A stretch of 39,094 nucleotides of DNA from Bacteroidales bacterium (GCA_025210735.1 JAOARD010000019.1:1-39094); one strand, 5' to 3'; shown: positions 8,606 to 18,676, counted from the first letter of the stretch. Program-made: numbers and translations. The notes: generated by a model from the sequence alone, not told the origin.

Positions 8606-9178
8606 ATGAGCAATAATTACTTTGAAGAGGAACAGTTTACAAACAACGATTTTAGTAATAATCAGATATTAGCCAACAAATACGTTGAGTGCACATTTAA
8701 CAATTGCGATTTTAGTAATGCAAACCTTACAGATAGTGACTTTATTGAGTGTACGTTTATTAATTGCAATTTGGGCATGGTTAATATGAGCGGAACAGGG
8801 CTAAAAGAGGTAAGTTTTGAGGGCTGTAAGTTTACCGGAACAGATTTCTCTGTATGTAGCCAGATAATGCTAAATTTTATCTTTAAATCATCAATTCTAG
8901 ACTACTCAATATTTAATAATCTCAATTTAAAACGTGTATCATTTTCTGATTGTAATATCAAAGAAGCACAGTTTACAAATTGTAATATGGAAGAGTGTAA
9001 CTTTAATAACAGTAATCTTGAGCGTACGTTTTTTGAAGGAAATAACCTCAAAAAGGCAGATTTCAGAACAGCATATAACTATGTTATAGATCCGGCGCAA
9101 AACATGCTAAAAAAGGCCAAATTTAGCACACATGGACTTGCCGGATTGTTACAGAATCATGGCATAGATATTTACTGA
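8606..9178 (+). CDS. Pentapeptide-repeat protein
   Basis: The protein has 190 residues starting at the ATG at 8606; an in-frame TTG 18 bases upstream is less likely. Tandem pentapeptide repeats of the A(D/N)LxX type run through most of the length, for example 'CTFNNCDFSNANLTDSDF', 'NCNMEECNFNNSNLERTFF' and 'NNLKKADFR'. These fold as a right-handed beta-helix. The tail 'ANMLKKAKFSTHGLAGLL'-like segment (the text reads QNMLKKAKFSTHGLAGLLQ) matches the end of Qnr-like and related pentapeptide proteins, which protect DNA gyrase. Resistance function is not claimed, because many such proteins have no known role. There is no signal peptide, so it is cytoplasmic. It is monocistronic. Confidence 0.88.
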   Translation: MSNNYFEEEQFTNNDFSNNQILANKYVECTFNNCDFSNANLTDSDFIECTFINCNLGMVNMSGTGLKEVSFEGCKFTGTDFSVCSQIMLNFIFKSSILDYSIFNNLNLKRVSFSDCNIKEAQFTNCNMEECNFNNSNLERTFFEGNNLKKADFRTAYNYVIDPAQNMLKKAKFSTHGLAGLLQNHGIDIY

Positions 9179-9316
9179 TAAAGAAGCTATCTGCAAACGA
9201 AAACAGATAACAGCAGCCATCATTCAAATCTAACAGAAGCGAATTCAAATTCATATTATAATAGTATTCACACAGAGTATATCTTCATATATATTTTAAA
9301 CAAAAATATAGAAGAT

Positions 9317-10117
9317 ATGCTTAACATTATTACCTATAACCGAAACTCGGTTATTCTTGCTTTTACTCTAATGCTTTTAGTTCCAATTACATCTTGCAAG
9401 AAATTAGATAATAAGGAAGAAAACAAAAATAGTACAGGTACACAGTTTAATACAGAGCTAACCTACGGCACATTCACAGACCCGCGTGATGGAAAAAGCT
9501 ATAAAACCATAAAAATAGGAGATCAGACATGGTTTGCAGAAAACCTTGCATATGAGATACAGGGTAATGAAGAGAATAGTGTAGATGGCTGGCAAAATTC
9601 ATCGTATACCGGAGGAAATCAAGATAGATGGACATACTACAAAGGTGATAAGAACAAATACGGGAAATGGGGTATTTTATACCAGTATAAGGCAGCTAAA
9701 ATGGCTTGTCCTGATGGATGGCATATACCCACAGCTAATGAGTGGAACAAATTATCAGAATATTTAGCAAATAATGGCTACAACTTCGATGGTACCAAAG
9801 GAGGATCAACAATAAAAATTGGCAAATCTTTAGCTTCAAGTTTAGGCTGGAAAAACAGTGTTATTTCAGGAAATATAGGAACTAAACCGGGTAATAATAA
9901 CAGCAGTGGATTCTCGGGAATACCTGCTGTAAGTTATGATCAGGACAGAAGTGGTTCTGATGACGATGAGAATATACTGGCAACATGGTGGACAAACTCA
10001 TCAACACTGCTAAATATACAGGTCAGATATTTATATTACGGCAGTAGTAGTCTTAAATCAGATATACGTCATTATGGAGGAGGGTACTCAGTAAGATGCA
10101 TAAAAACAGCTAAATAA
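9317..10117 (+). CDS. FISUMP-domain lipoprotein
   Basis: The protein has 266 residues. The signal peptide ends in the lipobox PITSC, with the lipidated cysteine at residue 27. The FISUMP domain (Fibrobacter succinogenes major paralogous domain) runs from about residue 50 to the end: 'FTDPRDGKSYKTIKIGDQTWFAENLAY', 'GILYQYKAAKMACPDGWHIPTANEW' and the closing 'GYSVRCIK'. The spacer after the cysteine is Lys/Asn/Glu-rich, as in surface lipoproteins of this phylum. The function of the domain is unknown. The gene stands alone, with a 138-bp upstream gap in which I see no further gene, and is followed by a terminator. Confidence 0.9.
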   Translation: MLNIITYNRNSVILAFTLMLLVPITSCKKLDNKEENKNSTGTQFNTELTYGTFTDPRDGKSYKTIKIGDQTWFAENLAYEIQGNEENSVDGWQNSSYTGGNQDRWTYYKGDKNKYGKWGILYQYKAAKMACPDGWHIPTANEWNKLSEYLANNGYNFDGTKGGSTIKIGKSLASSLGWKNSVISGNIGTKPGNNNSSGFSGIPAVSYDQDRSGSDDDENILATWWTNSSTLLNIQVRYLYYGSSSLKSDIRHYGGGYSVRCIKTAK

Positions 10118-10164
10118 AAGACAATACAGACTAAACTTTTCACATAAGCTAATATTAAACAATA

Positions 10165-10187
10165 AGAGGGGCTCGCTCCTCTTTTTT
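10165..10187 (+). terminator. Terminator after the FISUMP gene
   Basis: The stem AGAGG / CCTCT, extended by inner G-U and G-C pairs, is followed by six Ts, about 50 bp after the stop codon. Confidence 0.8.
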
Positions 10188-10324
10188 CATTATTAAAAGA
10201 CTATAAATAATAAATCTCACAAGCCAGAATAAAGACATATACTTTTTACAATGAATTATTATTAAACGCCTCAAACAACAAGGAAAATAGCATAATAAAA
10301 CTAAAGATTATATATAAGCATTTA

Positions 10325-10350
10325 AGGGGTTACCAATTACGGTAACCCCT
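10325..10350 (-). terminator. Stable hairpin after the large T9SS gene
   Basis: A ten-base-pair perfect stem, AGGGGTTACC / GGTAACCCCT, has a six-base loop 27 bp downstream of the stop codon. The T-tract on the minus strand is very short, and on the plus strand the Ts start nine bases later. It may therefore be a convergent terminator or a 3' stabilising hairpin. Between it and the FISUMP terminator there is about 135 bp of AT-rich sequence with nothing recognisable. Confidence 0.6.
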
Positions 10351-10376
10351 GATAGTATTTTTTAGAAAACAAGTAA

Positions 10377-13300
10377 CTATTCTACAATCAGACGAACAGT
10401 CTTAACCTTGTTATCAATTGTAACTCTTAGTATATAGATACCACTACGTAGTGAAGTATTTAATGTACCATCATTAACAATAACTGTCTGTACATGAGTA
10501 CCAATAGCTGTAAATATTTCAACTTTAGCACTGCTTGTTACATCTGTGTCAATGAACAGAGTCTCACCTGGCTTAACAGGATTTGGATATAACTCAAACT
10601 TGAATGACTCCTCTCCTACTGTTGTAGCTTTATCCTCAACAATTGTTACAGTCCACTCAACAGATGTTGTTCCGTCTTCAGCAGTTACTGTAAACTTAAC
10701 AGGAGCTGAATAATCCTTAACAGTTGCTGGATCAGGACTGATTGTTGCCTTGTCGCTTACTGTATAAGTAACAGCAAGGTTAGTAAGATCAGTTCCTTTA
10801 GTAACATTTGCTTTAATCGTCTTAGCACTATTGTCAATTGCAACTTCTCCTACAATACTTGGTACAGTAGCTGCAGTTATCATTGCTTCAGTACTCTTCT
10901 TAGGAGCAATAGTTATTGTAACTGTCCAGTCAGCAGATGCTTTACCATCTTCTGCAGTAACCTTAAAGTTAACAGCAGATGAATAATCAGTAACTGTTGT
11001 TGGATCCGGAGCAATTGTTGCACCGTAGCTTAGTGTATATGTAATTGCCAGGTTAGTAACATCTGTTCCATGAGCAACAGTTGCTTTAACAGTCTTAGCT
11101 GAATTATCAATATTAGCATCTCCTACAATACCTGGTACGGTAACAGCTGTAATGTTTGCCTCAGTATTTGGAGGAGTAACATCTACCACATCAGCAGCAG
11201 CTCTTACAATAACCTGGAATTTGTTGAATGCATAAGTCATGTAACCAATAACCTGATATTTACGACCTACTTTATGATCTGGTGTATATGTCTTACTGTT
11301 AATTACAAGCTCAACACCTGAAGTATCTTCAATCTTCCACTCCTTATAATTATTTGGAGCAACAGTACAATCACCAGTTACCTTAACAAGTACACTCTCA
11401 TATTTCTCCTGAGATGCATCTGAAGTAGTAAGCTCTATTGGGCTGTATACTGTTTGTCCCTGAGCAAGAACTTTGTAGTAAACAAGATCTCTAACCTGAG
11501 TAGCCTTGAAGAACTCATCTACCTTACCACGAATATGTAGTTGATCTCCAACCTTAACATCTGCGTGAGTATTATCATGAACGTAGATTCCGCTCCATGC
11601 CTCAGCAGCATCCTGAATCATATATCCTTGTAGATTTCCATCTTTATTATTCACAAGTGAAGTAACAATACCTTTTGTAGAAACTATCTGTCCTTTAAGA
11701 GCTGACTCGTCACCACTTACAGGAACTTCCTGAATCTCTTTAATAGTTAATACATCCTCTACCTCAACAGTAACAGTCCATGTATTTACAACCTTTGCAC
11801 CTGTTCCCGGATGGTTCTCTTGTGAAGTAACCTGGAATTGAACAGGATTAGTAAAGTTTATACCTGTGAATGCAGGATCAACAGTTGCACCTGTACTCAT
11901 TGTAACAGTTGCGTCAACATTTGTAATATCAGTTCCTTCAAATACAAGAGCCTTAATTACTTTATTCTCAGTATCAATAGTTGCTTCTCCTAACATATTA
12001 GGAATAGAGAAAGTCTTGATTAATGCCTCTGCAGTTTCAGCAACCTTACTCTTAAAGTTAAGCATTACTGCATCTGACTCATTACCAGCAGCATCTTCAA
12101 CAGATCCCATTCTTAATTTGTAGTTTGTAAATGGTGCAAGATCAGCATCAGGATTAACTGTAATCTCTGTCTTCTCAGCATTTATAGTAGCTGTGAATGC
12201 TATATCGTTTCCATTATCAGATTGCTTAAGGAAGATTAGAGAAGCAACATTTGCATCAGTAACCTCTGTTCCATCCTCGTTTAGAATCGCTTCGTTGAAG
12301 AAGATCTTGATATCTGTATCTAATACGATATTCTCAGCGCCTTCAGCAACATCAAACGATACCTTTGGAGCTTTAAGATCCTGGATACCATCTACTGTAT
12401 GAACCTCTGGATCCATATCAGCAACATTTGCAGGACGTGTAATTGTCCACTCATCTGCTACCCAAGCAACATTACCTGTTTTAATTGTACTCTTTCTAAC
12501 AGCTTTACCATCAGCATACTCCCATGGCTTACCTGTACCATCTTCATATGTTCCGTAAATATCTATAATTGTACCAGTACCAAATGCACCACCTTTTACA
12601 AGAATGTAAGGATCGTCACCATTACCATTAACAACTTTACTTGTTACAAGATCAACTTTACGTCCAGGATAGAACTTTTCAAAATCACTTTGAGCTTTCA
12701 ACGCAACAATGTAAGTCTCATAAGAAGCAAGTGTTCCTGTAAGTTTAATCTCAGTTACCTTCTTGCTGTCACCATTTGTAAGTTTAACAAGATAATAATC
12801 CTCAGCATCAAAGTCTATATCAGCACCACCATTGTAAAGCTCAATAAAACGACCTTCGTACTTATCCTTAGGATCAGCAATTTCTGACATGAATAGTGTT
12901 CCTGTTGGAGGTACCGGAGTTTCAGTTATTTTAACTGTCCAGTCCTGAGCAGCACCACTCTCTGCAGTAACCTTAAATACAACAGGGTTTGTGTAATCTG
13001 TTACAGTTGCAGGATCTGGAGTAATATTAGCTTTTGCACTTACTGTAATTGTAGCAGTAAGATTATCAAGAGCTGTACCATTAGTAACTTTAGCCTTTAC
13101 AGTTTTAGCATATGCATCTATAACTGCATCACCTTTAATATTAGTTATAGTAAATGTTTTAATATCATTCTCTTCACTTACTGCCGGAGCAACCTCAACG
13201 GTAACAGTCCACTTAATGTCATCACCATTTTCAGCAGTTACTGTAAACTCTACAGGATTTGTATAATCAGTAGCATTAACCGGATCAGGAGCAATTGTTG

Positions 13301-15209
13301 CATTCTTACTAAGTGTATATGCAGCTGTAAGAGCTGTAACATTCGTTCCATGAACAACTTTAGCCTTAATTGTACGTGTAATATTATCAATTACAGCATC
13401 ACCCTCGTTGTGCTGAATAACAAATGTTGCTACACTATTAGCAGAACTCTTAACTATATAGTCTGCTTCAGCACGTGGATATAACTGATAATCGCTATTG
13501 TACTGTCCGTGAATTCCGGTTACAGTATAAGTATCGTTAGTTGTTACAGTTGCAGGGTAGTACATTTTACCATATACAAACAAGTCGTTTACACCATCTG
13601 TAATTGTCCACTTCTTGCTTGCTATCTCTGTCTTAGCTCTTCCTGTCATTTTAACAAGAACACTTTCGTAATCCTCTTTGTTAGCATCCTGAATAGTAAT
13701 ATCAACAGGTGCAAACGGAGTAGCATTAGCTTCTACAACAGTACTCTCTGTTACTGACTCAATGTGAGTCATATTTTTATAAGCTCCAACTGTTCCTTTA
13801 ATAGAAACTTTGTTTCCTACAGCTACAGCTTTTGTATCTTTAATATATATACCAGACCATGCAGCAGCCGCATCCTGAATAAAATACGCTTTTTGCGAAT
13901 CATCTGAATTTTTCTCTATAGCAGTAACTACACCCTGAATCCAAACCTTCTCTCCAATCTTATCTGATGTTCCAGACAAGTTAGCAGTCTCCTGAATACT
14001 CTTAATAGTAACAGGCGATGGTATATTAAGTGTATAAATAGTTGCACCTGGAACCGGAGGAGTTGGACCTACCAAACCATCATTAAGTGCTAACAGGTTA
14101 CCATTAACAAGTACAGCATTATCGTCTGTTACAAATGCAGGACCATTAACAAGGTGTTTACCAGGTGTTCCTCTGAAACTTAATTTAGCAAGGAAATCCG
14201 CTTTTGTAACTCCAAAAGGAATACCTTTAATTGTTTTAGCTACATGATCAACCTCATAATCATCTGACCAGAAGAAGTTATCTCCTGAAGGATCATTAGG
14301 TGCATTTCTAGTACTAAAATTAAGTACAGCATCAGCAGCCATATCATTACCTGCCAAATCCTCAACACCACTTACAGTAAGTTTGTAATTATAAACCGGC
14401 ATTGGTGCAGTTTTAAGAATCGTCTTTGTATCAATAGTAACAATTTTCTTATCGTCAGATATTGTAATAATAAGATCTGTCTTCTCAACCTGAGGATTAA
14501 CAGGAGGTATCTCTGTAAGAGTTATTATATCTGCAACATTTGCATTTGTTATCTCTGTACCATCTGCTTTTCTTACAGCCTCACTGAACGTAACAACAAA
14601 TTGCTGTGTCTCTGCAACATTACTCTTCCCTTCTGTAAGGTTAAATGCAGCTGTTGGTGCATCGTTATCAACAGCAGGAACATATTTATAAAGATAAAGA
14701 TCTTTAGCAGACGATTCTGAATATGGTCTCCAATCTGTTTTATAGATAGAGATACAACGTCCGCTACTTGCAGCACCATTTGATTTAAGTTTAAATACTC
14801 CGGCATCAGCAGAAGGAATAAATTGCTGAGTTGAAACAGACTCAAACGCAAAACCGCTAGTACTACTCTTAAATATCTCACAGTATTTTTTTGCGTCTTC
14901 ATTATAAACAGTAACATTACCGTCACCATCTTTAGTAAGTTTCCATACAATAGAAGCAGCAGGATTCACAAACTGATCTGATCCATCAGGCTCAACACCT
15001 TCGCTTGCAAAACGTCCGCCAGACAAAGTGTTTTTAAGAGCACCTTTAGAAGTACCATTAACACCAAAAAGAACATAGTAGGCACCAGACTCTATCTGAT
15101 CTACCGTTGTAATTTTGGTAAATGTTCCCGTACCAGTATACTGCCCATAACTACTAAATACAGTAGCGAACATAAAAGCTAATACAGTAAAAAGTAAATT
15201 TTTCTTCAT
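10377..15209 (-). CDS. T9SS-secreted multidomain protein with five DUF5018-like repeats and a lamin-tail domain
   Basis: The protein has 1610 residues. The ATG at 15209 is chosen over a GTG two codons earlier, because the ATG starts a normal signal peptide (MKKNLLFTVLAFMFATVFSS). The predicted domain order is: ricin/OB-like N-terminal module (25-180); Big_5-type Ig domain (180-290); DUF5689-like OB domain (403-586); two DUF5018-like repeats (587-762); lamin-tail domain (768-890, 'FMSEIADP...GRFIELYNGG'); second Big_5 domain (946-1060); third repeat; second OB domain (1153-1340); fourth and fifth repeats; T9SS sorting domain (last about 77 residues, 'FELYPNPVKPGE...GIYILRV'). Lamin-tail plus OB domains often accompany secreted nucleases, but no nuclease domain is visible here. 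A surface adhesin or scaffold role is inference. Confidence 0.88.
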   Translation of the reverse strand: MKKNLLFTVLAFMFATVFSSYGQYTGTGTFTKITTVDQIESGAYYVLFGVNGTSKGALKNTLSGGRFASEGVEPDGSDQFVNPAASIVWKLTKDGDGNVTVYNEDAKKYCEIFKSSTSGFAFESVSTQQFIPSADAGVFKLKSNGAASSGRCISIYKTDWRPYSESSAKDLYLYKYVPAVDNDAPTAAFNLTEGKSNVAETQQFVVTFSEAVRKADGTEITNANVADIITLTEIPPVNPQVEKTDLIITISDDKKIVTIDTKTILKTAPMPVYNYKLTVSGVEDLAGNDMAADAVLNFSTRNAPNDPSGDNFFWSDDYEVDHVAKTIKGIPFGVTKADFLAKLSFRGTPGKHLVNGPAFVTDDNAVLVNGNLLALNDGLVGPTPPVPGATIYTLNIPSPVTIKSIQETANLSGTSDKIGEKVWIQGVVTAIEKNSDDSQKAYFIQDAAAAWSGIYIKDTKAVAVGNKVSIKGTVGAYKNMTHIESVTESTVVEANATPFAPVDITIQDANKEDYESVLVKMTGRAKTEIASKKWTITDGVNDLFVYGKMYYPATVTTNDTYTVTGIHGQYNSDYQLYPRAEADYIVKSSANSVATFVIQHNEGDAVIDNITRTIKAKVVHGTNVTALTAAYTLSKNATIAPDPVNATDYTNPVEFTVTAENGDDIKWTVTVEVAPAVSEENDIKTFTITNIKGDAVIDAYAKTVKAKVTNGTALDNLTATITVSAKANITPDPATVTDYTNPVVFKVTAESGAAQDWTVKITETPVPPTGTLFMSEIADPKDKYEGRFIELYNGGADIDFDAEDYYLVKLTNGDSKKVTEIKLTGTLASYETYIVALKAQSDFEKFYPGRKVDLVTSKVVNGNGDDPYILVKGGAFGTGTIIDIYGTYEDGTGKPWEYADGKAVRKSTIKTGNVAWVADEWTITRPANVADMDPEVHTVDGIQDLKAPKVSFDVAEGAENIVLDTDIKIFFNEAILNEDGTEVTDANVASLIFLKQSDNGNDIAFTATINAEKTEITVNPDADLAPFTNYKLRMGSVEDAAGNESDAVMLNFKSKVAETAEALIKTFSIPNMLGEATIDTENKVIKALVFEGTDITNVDATVTMSTGATVDPAFTGINFTNPVQFQVTSQENHPGTGAKVVNTWTVTVEVEDVLTIKEIQEVPVSGDESALKGQIVSTKGIVTSLVNNKDGNLQGYMIQDAAEAWSGIYVHDNTHADVKVGDQLHIRGKVDEFFKATQVRDLVYYKVLAQGQTVYSPIELTTSDASQEKYESVLVKVTGDCTVAPNNYKEWKIEDTSGVELVINSKTYTPDHKVGRKYQVIGYMTYAFNKFQVIVRAAADVVDVTPPNTEANITAVTVPGIVGDANIDNSAKTVKATVAHGTDVTNLAITYTLSYGATIAPDPTTVTDYSSAVNFKVTAEDGKASADWTVTITIAPKKSTEAMITAATVPSIVGEVAIDNSAKTIKANVTKGTDLTNLAVTYTVSDKATISPDPATVKDYSAPVKFTVTAEDGTTSVEWTVTIVEDKATTVGEESFKFELYPNPVKPGETLFIDTDVTSSAKVEIFTAIGTHVQTVIVNDGTLNTSLRSGIYILRVTIDNKVKTVRLIVE

Positions 15210-15270
15210 AACCACGTTGGTTTAAATTAATTCCTTGTTTTTCTTTTATACAAAATTTGATATTGGGTTG

Positions 15271-15302
15271 TAAAAATAGGACTAATAGTTATAACAACCA
15301 AA
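15271..15302 (-). promoter_or_regulatory. Promoter of the large T9SS gene
   Basis: On the minus strand TTTG (15299-15302), a 20-base spacer and TATTTTTA (15271-15278) form a good -33/-7 pair, giving a leader of about 55 bases before the ATG at 15209. Confidence 0.6.
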
Positions 15303-15403
15303 ATGATCGTTAGCTATTAATCAACATTTGTTACAAAAATGTTAACAAATCTATCGTTAATGAATAGTTATACCCATTTGGTCACAAAAACCTAACGGTA
15401 CAA

Positions 15404-15432
15404 ACAAAAAAAACTCACTTCTTAGGTGAGTT
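15404..15432 (-). terminator. Terminator of the kinase-DUF4293-thioesterase operon
   Basis: The minus-strand stem AACTCAC / GTGAGTT is followed by eight Ts, starting about 26 bp after the thioesterase stop codon. Confidence 0.85.
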
Positions 15433-15457
15433 TTTAACAATTATATAACATTAAAAT

Positions 15458-15829
15458 TTACATAAATTTTGCCGTCTCTATTATATAACGACCATGAGTA
15501 CCAAACCCTATTTTTCCAACCTCATCGTAGGCTTCAACTTCAAACTCCAGTTTATTACCGTCTACTTTAATAAGTTTTGCTGTACTTTTAACAACCTGAC
15601 CTACCGGTGTTGCCTTTACATGCTTAATATTAACAGACGTACCAACAGTGTTATAACCTTCAGGCAAACCGTCAAGAGCAACATTCATTGCCGCATTCTC
15701 CATTAATGCAATCATTGCAGGTGTAGCAAACACCTCAACAAGTCCCGATCCGTATTTAGAAGCAGTATCATCAGCTGTTACAGTTTTTGTAGCTGTATAC
15801 TTCATTCCTTCTCTCAAATCAAACTCCAT
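15458..15829 (-). CDS. Hot-dog thioesterase of the fluoroacetyl-CoA thioesterase (FlK) type
   Basis: The protein has 123 residues and a single hot-dog fold. T36, E44 and H70 lie in 'FATPAMIALMENAA' and 'NIKHVKATPVG'. They have the same spacing as the catalytic T42, E50 and H76 of FlK, shifted by six. FlK-like proteins in non-fluoroacetate organisms are common and hydrolyse short acyl-CoAs, but the substrate here is unknown. Its start codon lies 13 bp after the stop of the DUF4293 gene and its terminator follows, so it is the last gene of that operon. Confidence 0.88.
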   Translation of the reverse strand: MEFDLREGMKYTATKTVTADDTASKYGSGLVEVFATPAMIALMENAAMNVALDGLPEGYNTVGTSVNIKHVKATPVGQVVKSTAKLIKVDGNKLEFEVEAYDEVGKIGFGTHGRYIIETAKFM

Positions 15830-15842
15830 ACTATTATATTAT

Positions 15843-16304
15843 TTATCTAATTCTGTTTAGCGATTTAATTAAAGCCTCATCTTTAATTATATTTTTAATG
15901 GCTGCAAACGTAAATATAGTTGAGACTACCGGAAGAAAACCCCATACTTTAAATGCTGATGTTACATTATCTCCGCTTACACCCCATATCTTCATATACA
16001 CAACAAAGATTGGAATTCCCAACATAAATATTGCATTAAAAACCGACAGACGTATCTGCAAAGGTCTTTTTTTATACATGAATATTGATATAAATGTAAC
16101 TGCCAGTGTACCGAAAAGAAGTATTGTTAATGGTAAAAGCGTTGGGGCATCAACCATTGCTTTTCCTTCCTGATATACAAAATCATTATAGTACATACTG
16201 TACAGTTCATTACCTATCAAAAAATCTGCCAACGGAAAAAATAATAGTAATCCGTTTACAATAAGTGCTATAAGTAAGAATAGCGTCTGTTTACGTTGTA
16301 ACAT
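15843..16304 (-). CDS. DUF4293 membrane protein
   Basis: The protein has 153 residues starting at the ATG at 16304, which gives the family's usual opening 'MLQRKQTLFLLIALI'. A start 39 bases earlier would overlap the kinase stop codon. There are four predicted transmembrane helices: about 7-27, a second after 'DAPTLLPLTILLFG', a third in 'FNAIFMLGIPIFVVYM' and a fourth in 'FLPVVSTIFTFAAIKN'. The last helix leads into a basic tail. DUF4293 is a Bacteroidota-specific family of unknown function. It sits between the sensor kinase and a thioesterase in what looks like one operon. Confidence 0.88.
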   Translation of the reverse strand: MLQRKQTLFLLIALIVNGLLLFFPLADFLIGNELYSMYYNDFVYQEGKAMVDAPTLLPLTILLFGTLAVTFISIFMYKKRPLQIRLSVFNAIFMLGIPIFVVYMKIWGVSGDNVTSAFKVWGFLPVVSTIFTFAAIKNIIKDEALIKSLNRIR

Positions 16305-16342
16305 AGTAATATATTTTTTGAACAAATGTAAAAAAAACAGCA

Positions 16343-18676
16343 CTATGTTCTCAGAATCTTATCACCTTTTTTCTTTCTTGGCAATGTAAAAACAAATACA
16401 GTTCCGGCATCAGGGTTATTTTCCGCCCAAATTTTACCCCCATTAATCTCTATAAACTCTTTTGTAAGCAACAATCCTAACCCAGTACCTTTTTCTGCAT
16501 TACTCTCCGGGGTAACCATTGTATGTTCAAGTGTAAACAGATATTTAAGACTGTTTGGATCAAGACCAATACCATAATCTTTTATTCGAACAGTAATAAA
16601 GTCCACCATCTCCATAACATTAATCTCTATAATTCCTTTATTGTGCGAATATTTAATTGCATTTGATAGTATATTTCTGACTGCTGTGCTTATCTGGTTT
16701 CTGTCGAAATACCCAACAACCTCGTTATTACCTACAATCTTTACATCTATCTTTTTATTTGCTATTGCCTGATTAAGTACAGCAAGATTATCGCGCAGAA
16801 CCTGCCCTATCGAGACATAATCTGACTCCAACACAAGTTCTCCTGACTGTGCTCTGGCCCACATCAGCAGATTATCAAGCAGTTTAAACATTCGTCTTGA
16901 CGATTCACTAATCTTTGTTATGTATAGCAGCCTTTTCTCATCATCAAGCTGTGCAAAACGCAGCTCAAGCAACGATGCAAATCCAATAAGCGCATTAAAC
17001 GGACTCTTAAGATCATGCGCAATTATTGAGAAGAATCTATCGCGGGTTGATATTGCTTTCACAAGTTCATTTTGCGATTTCAATAATTGACTCTCTTTAT
17101 CCTTAAGTTCTGTGATATCATGTCCAACTCCAAATACAAGGTCGCCGCTTCTGAAAAACGACCATGTATGGTTAAGCGATTTACCAATACGATTAACAAT
17201 ACCAAATTCGCGGAATACACCATCAGGCGATAGCAACTGTTTAAGCAGTATGTATTTCTGTTTTTTATCTGGAACAAAATCGGGAATATTAAAATCAGAA
17301 TCTGCCTCATCGCCAACAACCACAACCCCAAGAGATTTCTGTAATTTTTTATTCCACAGACTTATGCGTCTGTTTTCATCAAAGGAGAATATCATTACAG
17401 GAACATTCTCATAGAGCATCCTGAAACGTTCCTCATTTAATCGCAATTTCTCTTCATCGTCTCTGCGTTTATTTACAAACTCATTTGTTGTTTTTGCAAT
17501 AAGTGCAAATTCTCTGTAGCTGTAACTACCAAAAGTAATTGGTTTAAGGCTGTCTATTGCCGACTCAAGATCTGATATATAACTATTAAAGTTTACATTA
17601 ATTCGTGCGGCAAGTTTTCGCAGATATAATATATTAACAATCCAAACTATAAGCAGAATAACAACAACCCCTATAAGCTTAAACATAAGATTTGTTCTAA
17701 AATCGTTTCTGCTGCTCACTATCATTGCGTTAATAGGGTCAAGTTCAAGACGTATATATACAGACCAATCCCAGTTTTCAATACGTTTAACAATCCAGTA
17801 ATCTCCATATACATCAACACGTATATTATCACCCAACATTGCCAGATCGTCATTGTCGTTATCAAGAAAATTACCTGACAGGCTCTGTCCTTCTGAGTAC
17901 CGCATAGAGTTAACCAACAACACAACATCATCCTCATCAAGCAATATAAAATCGTTATCGTAGTTTAACCACGAGTCTTCTATATTCTCAATTATCTTTA
18001 TCTTTTGTCGTTCAACAAAGTCTTCAAAATACATTCCTGTACCAACAAACCAATCGTCAAATTTAAGGCTACGCACATATGTAAGTTTACGTTTTGCTTT
18101 ATCGCTGTCATCATCCGGATCGTCCCAAAAACCAATAACAAAACCTTCGCCATATGATTTCACAAGCTGTATCTCTTTATTAAGATTTGTTGTTTCTGAA
18201 AGTAACTCATACAGATTCTTTCCTTCAGACTCCGGACTTGGAGGATACAATATACTATTCCCTTTCAGATCTGTTATAAACAGATAATTATCGTCGGTAT
18301 TATCAGATATCTGTCTTATTGTCTCTTTAACAACATTTTTAAGCTGTTTTTCAGGCATTGTAGATCTGAACTTATTTACAAAACCATCTACAACAACAGT
18401 AACCTGTGATATTTCGCTCTCAAGTTTAGCTCTCAGGTCTCGTTCAAAGAATCTTTTACTATTGTTTACATATTTATATATTTTATCTACCTCAAAGAAA
18501 GAGCGCCTATAGGATTGCTGCAGACCATTAGTATAGTCTTTTGACACCTCTTTTTGATAGTAAGAGACACTACTGTATACAACATAAACGGCAACAAAAA
18601 AGACTGTTACAGATACCAGAATTATAGTATATTTCTTAAATACTCCGGAGATTGTTCTTTTTTTTACCCGTTCCAT
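16343..18676 (-). CDS. Cache-PAS sensor histidine kinase
   Basis: The protein has 777 residues. A transmembrane helix lies at 18-38 and a periplasmic Cache (sCache/dCache) sensor at about 60-330, with 'DDWFVGTGMYFEDF' and 'NYLFITDLKGNSILYP' as typical Cache phrases. A second helix ('LIGVVVILLIVWIVNILYL') is at about 345. A PAS domain ('ERFRMLYENVPVMIFSFD') follows. The HisKA domain has H554 in 'FFSIIAHDLKSPFNALIGF', and the HATPase_c domain has N ('ILSNAIKYS'), G1 ('IKDYGIGLD') and G2 ('GTGLGLLL') boxes. There is no receiver domain and no response regulator gene next to it, so its partner is encoded elsewhere. It is the first gene of an operon with the DUF4293 and thioesterase genes. Confidence 0.93.
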   Translation of the reverse strand: MERVKKRTISGVFKKYTIILVSVTVFFVAVYVVYSSVSYYQKEVSKDYTNGLQQSYRRSFFEVDKIYKYVNNSKRFFERDLRAKLESEISQVTVVVDGFVNKFRSTMPEKQLKNVVKETIRQISDNTDDNYLFITDLKGNSILYPPSPESEGKNLYELLSETTNLNKEIQLVKSYGEGFVIGFWDDPDDDSDKAKRKLTYVRSLKFDDWFVGTGMYFEDFVERQKIKIIENIEDSWLNYDNDFILLDEDDVVLLVNSMRYSEGQSLSGNFLDNDNDDLAMLGDNIRVDVYGDYWIVKRIENWDWSVYIRLELDPINAMIVSSRNDFRTNLMFKLIGVVVILLIVWIVNILYLRKLAARINVNFNSYISDLESAIDSLKPITFGSYSYREFALIAKTTNEFVNKRRDDEEKLRLNEERFRMLYENVPVMIFSFDENRRISLWNKKLQKSLGVVVVGDEADSDFNIPDFVPDKKQKYILLKQLLSPDGVFREFGIVNRIGKSLNHTWSFFRSGDLVFGVGHDITELKDKESQLLKSQNELVKAISTRDRFFSIIAHDLKSPFNALIGFASLLELRFAQLDDEKRLLYITKISESSRRMFKLLDNLLMWARAQSGELVLESDYVSIGQVLRDNLAVLNQAIANKKIDVKIVGNNEVVGYFDRNQISTAVRNILSNAIKYSHNKGIIEINVMEMVDFITVRIKDYGIGLDPNSLKYLFTLEHTMVTPESNAEKGTGLGLLLTKEFIEINGGKIWAENNPDAGTVFVFTLPRKKKGDKILRT

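Noticed and set aside
9179..9316. Possible small gene or riboswitch between the pentapeptide and FISUMP genes
   Set aside because: No open frame with a plausible start and no recognised conserved aptamer elements; AT-rich non-coding sequence.
16305..16343. Longer DUF4293 protein starting at the kinase stop codon
   Set aside because: The usual family start 'MLQR' is 39 bases downstream, and the longer version overlaps the stop of the kinase gene.
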